Shown piece after piece: positions 18,360-25,931 of a stretch of DNA of 64,000 bases (positions are counted from its first letter, which is position 1; each line of letters opens with the position of its first letter). Under the pieces are notes generated by a model. That model did no database searches and was not told the DNA's origin. It saw only the letters and a list, made by a program, of their open reading frames with translations. The stretch is from Lachnospiraceae bacterium (GTDB lineage: Bacteria; Bacillota; Clostridia; Lachnospirales; Lachnospiraceae). The DNA lies in contig JAGBEO010000013.1 in assembly GCA_017936885.1 (NCBI GenBank), forward strand, positions 124,001 through 188,000. The letters are read 5' to 3'. The position numbers and the translations under genes were made by a program.

Positions 18360-19649
18360 ATGAAAACAATTCAATTGACAGCTAAGACGCAGAAAGATTT
18401 ATTAGACAGCTTATTAAAAAGAAGTCCCAATCATTACGGACAGTATGAGGCTGTTGTGGCGGAAATTATCGCCAATGTCAGAGAAAAAGGAGATCAGGCG
18501 GTCTTTGACTATACGAAGCAGTTTGATAAATGGGAGATTACGGCAGAGAATATCCGCGTGACGGAAGCTGAAATTGAGGAAGCCTTTGCCGTGACAGAGG
18601 AAGAATTCGTGGAAGTGATGAAGCGCTCGGCGGCAAATATCGCCGATTTCCATAAGAAACAGCTCCGCAACAGTTGGATCGATACAAAAGAAGACGGTTC
18701 CATTCTCGGACAGCGGATTCTGCCGATTGCGGTTTCCGGTGTGTATGTGCCCGGCGGCAAGGCCGCTTACCCAAGCAGCGTGTTAATGAATGTGATTCCG
18801 GCGAAAGTGGCAGGGGTAGAGAAGATTATTATGACGACTCCCGCAGGAGCAGACGGCAAGGTGAATCCGGGAACCCTGGTGGCAGCGAAGATTGCGGGTG
18901 TGGATGAAATCTATAAAGCAGGCGGTGCACAGGCGATTGCAGCAATGGCATACGGCACGGAAAGTATCCCGAAGGTAGATAAAATTACCGGCCCCGGCAA
19001 TATTTTCGTCGCGCTGGCGAAGAAAGCATGCTTCGGCTATGTGAGTATTGATTCCATTGCCGGACCAAGTGAGATCTTAGTGATTGCGGATGAAACTGCC
19101 AATCCGCGGTATGTGGCTGCTGATCTGCTCTCTCAGGCAGAGTATGATGAGCTGGCAAGCGCAATTTTAATTACTACAAGCAAAGAATTGGCGGCGGAAG
19201 TTGAGAAGCAGATCGAGGGCTTTTTACAGGAGCTGTCCAGAACGGAAATTATCCGCAAATCGCTGGATAATTACGGCTATATCATTGTGGCAGAGTCTAT
19301 GGACAGCGCAGTGGAAGCAGCGAATGCTATCGCTTCGGAGCATCTGGAGATTCTGACCAAAGATCCGTATACGGTGATGACCAAGATTAAGAATGCAGGT
19401 GCGATTTTCCTCGGTGAGTATTCTTCTGAGCCGCTTGGAGATTATTATGCGGGGCCGAATCATATTCTGCCTACGAACGGAACTGCGAAGTTCTTCTCGC
19501 CTTTAAACGTGGACGATTTTATGAAGAAGACAAGCATTATTTCCTATTCCAGAGAGGCTCTTGAACGTGCCCATAATGATATCGAACTGTTTGCGAAGAA
19601 GGAAGGGCTGACGGCCCATGCTAATTCTATTCATGTGAGATTTGAATAG
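18360..19649 (+). CDS. hisD: Histidinol dehydrogenase HisD
   Basis: Zinc-dependent, NAD-using enzyme that oxidises L-histidinol twice to histidine. Seen at full length (429 residues): VSGVYVPGGKAAYPSSVLMNVIPAKVAGV, the signature region DKITGPGNIFVALAKK, SIAGPSEILVIAD, SEHLEI and GPNHILPT near the C-terminus. RBS GGGAGG lies 7 bases upstream. It follows hisG after a 107-base gap and is in the same operon by orientation and function. Confidence 0.95.
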   Translation: MKTIQLTAKTQKDLLDSLLKRSPNHYGQYEAVVAEIIANVREKGDQAVFDYTKQFDKWEITAENIRVTEAEIEEAFAVTEEEFVEVMKRSAANIADFHKKQLRNSWIDTKEDGSILGQRILPIAVSGVYVPGGKAAYPSSVLMNVIPAKVAGVEKIIMTTPAGADGKVNPGTLVAAKIAGVDEIYKAGGAQAIAAMAYGTESIPKVDKITGPGNIFVALAKKACFGYVSIDSIAGPSEILVIADETANPRYVAADLLSQAEYDELASAILITTSKELAAEVEKQIEGFLQELSRTEIIRKSLDNYGYIIVAESMDSAVEAANAIASEHLEILTKDPYTVMTKIKNAGAIFLGEYSSEPLGDYYAGPNHILPTNGTAKFFSPLNVDDFMKKTSIISYSREALERAHNDIELFAKKEGLTAHANSIHVRFE

Positions 19650-19667
19650 GGAAACTATGTCATTCCC

Positions 19668-19695
19668 GGAAGAATCGCTTTGGAGCGATTCTTCC
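19668..19695 (+). other. Perfect 12-bp hairpin between hisD and hisB
   Basis: GGAAGAATCGCT (19668-19679), loop TTGG, AGCGATTCTTCC (19684-19695). The stem is perfect but no T-run follows on either strand, so it does not look like an intrinsic terminator. An RNA-stabilising or processing element inside the operon mRNA is a reasonable reading. Confidence 0.6.
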
Positions 19696-19772
19696 ATAGA
19701 TATTGATGAATGTTAAAATGGCGCAGGGGTGGAGATTGCGCGGTGATTATGAAGAGCGGGAGAGATTGTTAT

Positions 19773-20360
19773 ATGGGAAGAGAAGCGAATATTAAGAGGA
19801 CAACCAGGGAGACGGATATTGCGGTTATGCTTAATCTTGACGGGACTGGGGAAGGTGAAATTGCTACAGGGATCGGCTTTTTTGATCATATGCTGACAGG
19901 TTTTACGAAACATGGTTTCTTTGATACGAAGATTATTGTAAAAGGTGATTTGGAGGTAGACGGACATCATACGGTGGAAGATACCGGGATTGTGATCGGT
20001 CAGGCAATCAAAGAAGCAATCGGTGATAAAGCAGGGATCAAACGTTATGGTTCTTTTATTTTACCTATGGATGATGCGTTGTGTTTATGTGCTATTGATT
20101 TGTGCGGCAGACCTTATTTTAATTTTGAGTGTGAGTTTCCGGTGGAACGTGTGGGAGAGCTGGATACAGAGCTTGTGAAGGAGTTTTTCTATGCGGTTTC
20201 CTACAGTGCCGGCATGAATCTGCATATTAAGATGTTAAACGGCGAGAATGCGCATCATATGATTGAGGCGATGTTTAAGGCATTTGCCAAAGCCTTGGAT
20301 GAGGCGACCTCCTTTGATGAACGGATTACAGGCGTGCTTAGTACGAAAGGAAGCCTGTGA
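19773..20360 (+). CDS. hisB: Imidazoleglycerol-phosphate dehydratase HisB
   Basis: Dehydrates imidazole glycerol phosphate to imidazole acetol phosphate using manganese. Seen: MGREANIKRTTRETDI start, GIGFFDHMLTGF, the metal ligands in DGHHTVEDTGIVIG (about 61-74) and ENAHHMIEAMFKAFA near the end. The start at 19773 gives the conserved N-terminus and has GGGAGAG about 8 bases upstream; the open frame begins at 19710 but that part is not family-like. This is the monofunctional 195-residue form, without a phosphatase domain. Confidence 0.95.
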   Translation: MGREANIKRTTRETDIAVMLNLDGTGEGEIATGIGFFDHMLTGFTKHGFFDTKIIVKGDLEVDGHHTVEDTGIVIGQAIKEAIGDKAGIKRYGSFILPMDDALCLCAIDLCGRPYFNFECEFPVERVGELDTELVKEFFYAVSYSAGMNLHIKMLNGENAHHMIEAMFKAFAKALDEATSFDERITGVLSTKGSL

Positions 20361-20493
20361 TCGTGTGAACAAGCTGCACATGACAGACTGCAGGACGGAT
20401 TTAATTTTGTTTTGCTAAATATGCAATTTTGATCCAAAGACTATTAAAAAACATAAGAAAAATGGCACAAGTACAGGAAGGAATTGACAAACC

Positions 20494-21777
20494 ATGTCAT
20501 ACAAGAAATTCATACCATGTATTTATCTTTATAAAGGAAATGCAGTGAAAAATTTTTCAGACAGCACTATTATTGACACGAATCCGGTAGCGCTTGGGAA
20601 ATTCTATAGTGATAACAATGCAGACGAGCTGATCGTCTACGATATGTCTGACGGTGATGCGGAACACGAGGAAGCCCTTGATATCATTAAGGCAATCTGC
20701 AATGAAGCAGAGATTCCCGTGATCGGTGCCGGAAACGTAAAGCGTATGGAGGATATTAAGAAGCTTCTGTATGCGGGCTGTAAAAAGGCGGCATTGAATT
20801 ACTCCAAGCCGGGCAATGTGGAAATTACGGAAGAAGTGTCTAAGAAATTCGGCAAAGAGAAGATCGTAGCCTGTGTGACGGAAGCAGACACTATAGTCCG
20901 CAACGAAGCGTTGATTGAAGAATATGTAGAAGAAATTATTCTTGTAAAAGAAAAAGGTCTGAAAGAGGCAATTTCCTTTTCTAAATTCCCGATGGTCGCA
21001 TCAGTGCCGGATGTGTCTCTGGACAAGATATTAGAGCTGCTTTCGTTAGATAATATCTGCGGAATTTCCGGTTATGCCATTAATGAGAATGCCAGAGAGC
21101 TTTTGGCAATCAAATCTCTTTGCCAGAATAATGGCATTTTGGTAAATACCTTTGAGCCTGCTGTTAAGTGGGAAGAATTCAAATTAAATTCAGACGGGCA
21201 TGTGACTGTAGTAGTACAGGATTACAAAACGGATGAGGTATTGATGGTGGCTTACATGAATGAAGAAGCCTACAATATGACCTTAAAGACCGGTAAGATG
21301 ACTTACTACAGCAGAAGCCGTGAAGAACTGTGGATTAAAGGAGAGACAAGCGGGCATTACCAGTATGTGAAATCTTTAACGGCTGACTGTGATAAGGATA
21401 CTATCTTAGCGAAGGTGTCACAGATCGGTGCCGCATGCCATACCGGCTCCCATTCCTGTTTCTTTAATGAAATTATGGCAAAGGAATATGAAGAGGCGAA
21501 TCCGCTTAAGGTGTTTGAGCAGGTATTCGATGTGATTAAGGACAGAAAGGTGCATCCGAAGGAAGGTTCCTACACCAACTATCTGTTCGATAAGGGAATC
21601 GATAAAATCTTAAAGAAGCTCGGCGAGGAAGCAACGGAAATTGTAATTGCCGCTAAAAATCCCAATGCCAACGAGGTAAAATATGAAATTGCCGATTTCC
21701 TGTATCATATGATGGTACTGATGGCAGAGAAAAACGTGACGTGGGAGGAAATCACTACGGAACTGGCACAGAGATAA
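20494..21777 (+). CDS. hisI: HisIE with an N-terminal degenerate HisA/HisF-like barrel domain
   Basis: Fusion of three units in 427 residues. Residues 1-225 resemble a HisA/HisF (beta/alpha) barrel (FIPCIYLYKGNAVKNF, DELIVYDMSDG, VIGAGNVKRMEDIKKLLYAGCKKAALN), but the catalytic Asp of HisF (PCLDV) is replaced (PCIYL), so this part is probably not a cyclase. Residues about 230-330 are phosphoribosyl-AMP cyclohydrolase (HisI) with the zinc/metal region ADCDKD and GAACHTGSHSCF. Residues about 340-427 are phosphoribosyl-ATP pyrophosphatase (HisE) with KKLGEEATEIVIAAKN and YEIADFLYHMMVLM. Together the last two parts do steps 2 and 3 of histidine synthesis. The 133-base gap after hisB has no clear signals. 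Confidence 0.9.
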   Translation: MSYKKFIPCIYLYKGNAVKNFSDSTIIDTNPVALGKFYSDNNADELIVYDMSDGDAEHEEALDIIKAICNEAEIPVIGAGNVKRMEDIKKLLYAGCKKAALNYSKPGNVEITEEVSKKFGKEKIVACVTEADTIVRNEALIEEYVEEIILVKEKGLKEAISFSKFPMVASVPDVSLDKILELLSLDNICGISGYAINENARELLAIKSLCQNNGILVNTFEPAVKWEEFKLNSDGHVTVVVQDYKTDEVLMVAYMNEEAYNMTLKTGKMTYYSRSREELWIKGETSGHYQYVKSLTADCDKDTILAKVSQIGAACHTGSHSCFFNEIMAKEYEEANPLKVFEQVFDVIKDRKVHPKEGSYTNYLFDKGIDKILKKLGEEATEIVIAAKNPNANEVKYEIADFLYHMMVLMAEKNVTWEEITTELAQR

Positions 21778-21809
21778 AAAATACAAATGAATGAGAAAGA
21801 GAGTTACAA

Positions 21810-22226
21810 ATGAAAGCACTTATAAAGGAATTTAAGGAATTTATATCAAGAGGAAATGTTATGGATATGGCGGTCGGCGTCATTATCGGCGGGGCTTTTA
21901 CCGCGATCGTAAATTCATTGGTGAATGATGTTGTGATGCCGCTTTTATCCCTGCTGACAGGAGGCTTTGATTTTTCGGCTCTCTGCATTGTACTGGGAGA
22001 AGGAGAGGATGCGGCGACTCTGAATTACGGCTCCTTTATTTCGGCAGTTATTAATTTTATCCTGATTGCCCTTGTGATATTTTTGGTCATCAAGGCAATC
22101 AATAAGCTTTCCCGAAAGAAGAAGGAGGAACCGGCAGTTACGACGAAAGAATGTCCTTTCTGCAAGGAGAAGATTGCTTTGGAGGCAACCAGATGTCCTC
22201 ACTGTACCTCAGAGCTTATGGAATAA
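21810..22226 (+). CDS. mscL: Large-conductance mechanosensitive channel MscL with C-terminal zinc ribbon
   Basis: Pore protein that opens under membrane tension and releases solutes during osmotic downshock. Seen: the amphipathic N-terminus ([41 protein letters not shown]) with the glycine-rich pore helix, a short loop and the second membrane helix ([20 protein letters not shown]). In place of the usual charged helical bundle, the C-terminus carries CPFC...CPHC (zinc ribbon, about 117-134). RBS GAAAGAGAG is acceptable. A strong terminator follows. Confidence 0.94.
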   Translation: MKALIKEFKEFISRGNVMDMAVGVIIGGAFTAIVNSLVNDVVMPLLSLLTGGFDFSALCIVLGEGEDAATLNYGSFISAVINFILIALVIFLVIKAINKLSRKKKEEPAVTTKECPFCKEKIALEATRCPHCTSELME

Positions 22227-22238
22227 TATGAGAAATTT

Positions 22239-22291
22239 AACATCCCGGCTATTTTAGACAAGTTGTTTGAATAGCCGGGATGTTCTTTTTT
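22239..22291 (+). terminator. Strong Rho-independent terminator after mscL
   Basis: AACATCCCGGCTATT (22239-22253) pairs perfectly with AATAGCCGGGATGTT (22270-22284) over 15 bp, with a 16-base loop, followed by CTTTTTT. Confidence 0.92.
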
Positions 22292-22346
22292 ATACTTTGG
22301 CTTCATAGAATGAAGCAACAAGCAGCAGACAGGAAACGGTACATAC

Positions 22347-22769
22347 ATGGAACATAGAATTCCCTTAGAAAAGAAGATGGAACTGGCACAGTATATCAGA
22401 GAGGAAAATATGGGAAACCGCATGAAGATCAGACAAAGAGAAAAAATTCTTTACGGAACAAATTCACAGCCGCCTTTATATGAAAAAGGTATGTTGGCGA
22501 ATCAGATTATGCAGCAAAATGATACAGCGGGCAGTTTTGAAGATGGAGGAATGCCGAATTTATCTTTGGGAACCTTTAAATACCGCATGATAATAGCAGT
22601 ACTCTTATTTGTAGGTTTTTTAGTGTGTGATACCAATGACAGTAAGATCGGCAATTATAGCATGAATGATGTACATGATATGATCGTGGCAGATTCTTTT
22701 CATCTGTATGAAGGCGAAGGCAATGAGACGATGGAAGGATTAGCCTCTTTGCTTGATTTTGGAGAGTAA
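22347..22769 (+). CDS. Hypothetical single-pass membrane protein
   Basis: Not recognised. The 140-residue protein has a basic, Met/Gln/Glu-rich cytoplasmic part (about 1-76), one membrane helix (about 78-95, MIIAVLLFVGFLVCD) and a 45-residue acidic outer segment. It stands alone between the mscL terminator and a new promoter that overlaps its 3' end. The N-terminal half is unusually rich in Met and Gln. Its RBS (AGGAAACGG) is 7-10 bases before the ATG. Function unknown. Confidence 0.65.
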   Translation: MEHRIPLEKKMELAQYIREENMGNRMKIRQREKILYGTNSQPPLYEKGMLANQIMQQNDTAGSFEDGGMPNLSLGTFKYRMIIAVLLFVGFLVCDTNDSKIGNYSMNDVHDMIVADSFHLYEGEGNETMEGLASLLDFGE

Positions 22770-22781
22770 ATCCGATATACT
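22753..22781 (+). promoter_or_regulatory. Promoter for the radical SAM / RNase G genes
   Basis: TTGATT (22753-22758), 17 bases, TATACT (22776-22781). It overlaps the end of the upstream hypothetical gene. The predicted leader is about 108 bases and contains the hairpin at 22820-22847. Confidence 0.6.
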
Positions 22782-22819
22782 AAAACGAAGCGGCATAATA
22801 AGTAAGAACGGACAGTTCT

Positions 22820-22847
22820 GCTGCAGTTGCCCATAGGCAAACGCAGC
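22820..22847 (+). other. Hairpin in the leader of the TIGR03960-like gene
   Basis: GCTGC-AG-TTGCC, loop CATA, GGCAA-AC-GCAGC: two 5-bp helices around a symmetric internal loop, 49 bases before the start codon. There is no T-run, so it is not a terminator; a structured 5' leader is possible. Confidence 0.4.
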
Positions 22848-22895
22848 TAAAATTGCTTTGGAATACAAGGTAAGAGAAGGGCTTGGTTATTAAAC

Positions 22896-24758
22896 ATGAG
22901 AAAACTGGCGTTAAGCGACGAAATATTAATGCAGGTAGAGAAACCGGCGCGTTACATCGGTAACGAAGTAAATTCCGTTGTTAAAGATAAAAAAGAGATT
23001 GCTGTCCGGTTTGTGATGTGTTTCCCGGATGTGTATGAGATTGGTATGTCTCATTTGGGCATTCAGGTTTTATACAGTATGTTCAATGCATGGGATGATG
23101 TGTGGTGTGAACGTGTCTATTCCCCATGGACAGATTTAGACGCATTGATGCGTAAGCATAATATCCCGCTGTTTGGATTAGAATCTCAGGAACCTGTGAA
23201 AAATGCAGATTTTCTGGGGATCACGCTTCAATATGAGATGTGTTACACCAATATTTTACAGATTCTTGACTTGGCACAGATACCGCTGCTTGCCAAAGAC
23301 AGAGGGGAAGATATGCCGATCGTGATTGGCGGAGGGCCTTGCAGCTACAATCCGGAACCGATTGCGGATTTCTTTGACTTGTTCTATATCGGGGAAGGCG
23401 AGACACAGTACCGTCCGCTCCTTGACTGGTATCTGGAGAATAAGAAGCAGGGAGGTTCCAGACTGGATTTCTTAAAGGGCGCAGCGAAAATTCCCGGTAT
23501 CTATGTACCGCAGTTCTATGAGGAAGTGTATAACGAGGACGGAACCATTAAGGAACGCAAGAAGCTGTATGAGGAAGCACCGGATAAAATTCTCAAAGAA
23601 ATTGTAACGGATGTGACGGATTGTATCTATCCGTTGAAGCCTGTGGTACCTTTTATCAAAGTAACGCAGGATCGTGTCGTGCTGGAGATTCAGCGGGGCT
23701 GTATCAGAGGATGCCGGTTCTGCCAGGCAGGACAGATTTACCGCCCAGTCAGAGAACGTGATGTGGACAAGTTGAAAGAATATGCCGTAGAGATGCTTAA
23801 GAATACGGGGCATGAGGAAATTTCCCTAAGTTCTTTAAGTTCCAGCGATTATTCCAAGTTAAATGAGCTGCTGGACTTCTTAATTGAAGATTGTGACCAG
23901 AAGCATATCAATATATCCCTGCCGTCCCTTAGAATCGATGCCTTTTCGCTGGATGTAATGAGCAAGGTGCAGGATGTAAAGAAAAGCAGTCTTACCTTTG
24001 CACCGGAGGCGGGAAGCCAAAGACTTCGTGATGTGATCAATAAAGGATTGACCGAAGAAGTCATTTTAAAAGGCGCAGCACTTGCCTTCGAAGGTGGCTG
24101 GACAAGAGTTAAATTGTATTTTATGCTGGGGCTTCCTACGGAAACTGAGGAAGATATTAAAGGAATCGGCGATCTGTCTAATAAGATTGCAGCAACCTTC
24201 TTTGATACGGTGCCGAAGGACAAGCGTGTGAATGGCAAAGTGCAGATTGTGACGAGCACATCCTTCTTTATTCCGAAGCCTTTTACGCCTTTCCAGTGGG
24301 CCCCTATGTGTACCAAGGAGCAGTTTCTTGACAAGGCATATCAGACGAAAAAGGGCATTATGGAACAGCTCAACCAAAAGAGCATTAAATATAACTGGCA
24401 TGAAGCGGATGTGAGTGTGCTGGAGGGTGTTTTTGCCAGAGGTGACCGTAAGGTGGCGCGTGCGATCTTAGAGGCCTATAAGCGTGGCTGTATGTTTGAT
24501 TCCTGGAGCGAATATTTTCATAACGATGTGTGGCTTTCCAGTTTCGAGGACTGCAGGCTGGATATTGGGTTCTATACGACCAGAGAACGCGCGGATGATG
24601 AGATCTTCCCATGGGATTTTCTGGACTGCGGCGTGACGAGGGAATTTCTCTTGCGGGAATGGAAGAAAGCGCAGGAAGAAACCGTGTCTCCCAACTGCAG
24701 AAGCCAGTGTCAGGGCTGCGGTGCCGGAAGATTCGGTGTGGGAGTATGCCGGGAATGA
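22896..24758 (+). CDS. B12-binding-type radical SAM protein, TIGR03960-like
   Basis: A 620-residue radical SAM enzyme of unassigned reaction. Seen: an N-terminal domain like cobalamin-binding radical SAM proteins (VMCFPDVYEIGMSHLGIQVLYSMFN ... PIVIGGGPCSYNPEPIADFFD), the radical SAM cluster motif CIRGCRFC (Cys269, Cys273, Cys276), the core up to about 480, and a C-terminal domain ending in a second CX3CX2C (Cys601, Cys605, Cys608). The start is preceded by AGAAGGGCTTGGTTAT, the bipartite SD described in the findings. Its partner and RNase E/G follow. The conserved pairing and the ribosome-gene context suggest an RNA or ribosome target; this is inference. Confidence 0.9.
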   Translation: MRKLALSDEILMQVEKPARYIGNEVNSVVKDKKEIAVRFVMCFPDVYEIGMSHLGIQVLYSMFNAWDDVWCERVYSPWTDLDALMRKHNIPLFGLESQEPVKNADFLGITLQYEMCYTNILQILDLAQIPLLAKDRGEDMPIVIGGGPCSYNPEPIADFFDLFYIGEGETQYRPLLDWYLENKKQGGSRLDFLKGAAKIPGIYVPQFYEEVYNEDGTIKERKKLYEEAPDKILKEIVTDVTDCIYPLKPVVPFIKVTQDRVVLEIQRGCIRGCRFCQAGQIYRPVRERDVDKLKEYAVEMLKNTGHEEISLSSLSSSDYSKLNELLDFLIEDCDQKHINISLPSLRIDAFSLDVMSKVQDVKKSSLTFAPEAGSQRLRDVINKGLTEEVILKGAALAFEGGWTRVKLYFMLGLPTETEEDIKGIGDLSNKIAATFFDTVPKDKRVNGKVQIVTSTSFFIPKPFTPFQWAPMCTKEQFLDKAYQTKKGIMEQLNQKSIKYNWHEADVSVLEGVFARGDRKVARAILEAYKRGCMFDSWSEYFHNDVWLSSFEDCRLDIGFYTTRERADDEIFPWDFLDCGVTREFLLREWKKAQEETVSPNCRSQCQGCGAGRFGVGVCRE

Positions 24759-24805
24759 AGTGATAAAATAAATAAGCAATGGCACAAGAAAGGCTGTAAA
24801 GATAC

Positions 24806-25699
24806 ATGAAGATCAGGATTAAGTTTGCCAAATACGGCACGATGAAATTCATCGGACATTTGGATATGATGCGTTTTTTTCAGAAGGCGATCAGACGCGC
24901 CGGAATCGATATTAAATATTCGGAAGGATTCAGTCCGCACCAGATCATGTCCTTTGCAGCACCGCTGGGGGTTGGATTGGAAAGTACGGGAGAATATCTG
25001 GACATTGAAGTGAATAGTATGAAAAATCTGTATGCGGAAGATCTTTTGCGTGTGAATGATGACTTACACTTAGATTCGCAGGATAAACGGCAGAAAATAA
25101 TGACTGTCGGTGAAATGAAAGATGGGTTAAACCGGGCTATGGTTGAAGGGGTTGAAGTCATCTCTGTGGGTGTCCTTCCCGATACTGTCAAAAATGCTAT
25201 GGCGAGTGTGGCGGCGGCTTCTTACCGGCTGCATTGTAAGGAAGGGGCTTTCGGCATTGCTGATTTAGAACAAACTGTGCGTGATTTCTATGCGCAGGAA
25301 ACCATTCCTTATACAAAAGAGACGAAAAAAAGTGTGATAGAACTGGATTTGAAGCAGGGGATTTACGAAATTACAACGGAAAAGATAGAGGTGAATCCGA
25401 AATTTCTGAAGCCGATTGAATACGTAGAATGTGCAGAAGAAACAGAATTGACAGACATACCGGAACAGTTAGAGGATAAAGCTATGACAACGGCAATCCG
25501 CATGATCGTGAACGCCAGCAGCAGCGGCAATATTAAACCTTCCATGGTGTTTGAGAAACTTTGTGAGTTTGCATGCGTCGAGATTCCTGCATCAGCATAT
25601 CAGGTAACAAGATTGGAAACTTATACGGATCTGGCGAAAGAAGGGGAAACACATCAGTTTGTTCCGTTAGCTGCCTGCTGTCTTGATACCGGAAACTGA
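24806..25699 (+). CDS. Radical-SAM-associated protein, TIGR03936/DUF2344-like
   Basis: A 297-residue partner of the preceding protein; in other bacteria the two are adjacent or fused. Seen: the family start KIRIKFAKYGTMKFIGHLDMMRFFQKAIRRAGIDIKYSEGFSPHQ and the following APLGVGLESTGEYLDIEV, which together form the conserved DUF2344 core. There are no cysteine clusters, so it is not itself a radical enzyme; substrate presentation is plausible. The gap to the upstream gene is 47 bases. The HLDMMR/EGFNPHP-type motif is the basis of the call. Confidence 0.88.
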   Translation: MKIRIKFAKYGTMKFIGHLDMMRFFQKAIRRAGIDIKYSEGFSPHQIMSFAAPLGVGLESTGEYLDIEVNSMKNLYAEDLLRVNDDLHLDSQDKRQKIMTVGEMKDGLNRAMVEGVEVISVGVLPDTVKNAMASVAAASYRLHCKEGAFGIADLEQTVRDFYAQETIPYTKETKKSVIELDLKQGIYEITTEKIEVNPKFLKPIEYVECAEETELTDIPEQLEDKAMTTAIRMIVNASSSGNIKPSMVFEKLCEFACVEIPASAYQVTRLETYTDLAKEGETHQFVPLAACCLDTGN

Positions 25700-25712
25700 G
25701 AAAGGAGAACTT

Positions 25713-25877
25713 ATGAAGCGTTTTGAAAAAATCTATAGTCAAGGTACAGTTGATGTGATTGAAATCTGGGTTGACACAGAAACGGGTGTAAACTATTTAT
25801 GGCATAAATGTGCTAATTCCGGTGGATTAACTCCGCTTTTAGATGAGAATGGGGCACCTATTGTAACCAAAGAATGA
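25713..25877 (+). CDS. Small protein, DUF6440-like
   Basis: A 54-residue protein starting MKRFEKIYSQGTVDVIEIWVDTETGVNYLWHK and ending GGLTPLLDENGAPIVTKE. That pattern matches, from memory, a small domain family of unknown function (DUF6440) found in Firmicutes. AAAGGAGA at 25701-25708 fixes the start at 25713; the in-frame ATG at 25683 lies within the preceding gene. Its position between the TIGR03936-like gene and RNase E/G suggests cotranscription but reveals no role. Confidence 0.75.
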   Translation: MKRFEKIYSQGTVDVIEIWVDTETGVNYLWHKCANSGGLTPLLDENGAPIVTKE

Positions 25878-25931
25878 AGTACAAAATAAGCCTGATGAGA
25901 AAAATTGGAAGCGTTAAAGAATAAATTTGCT

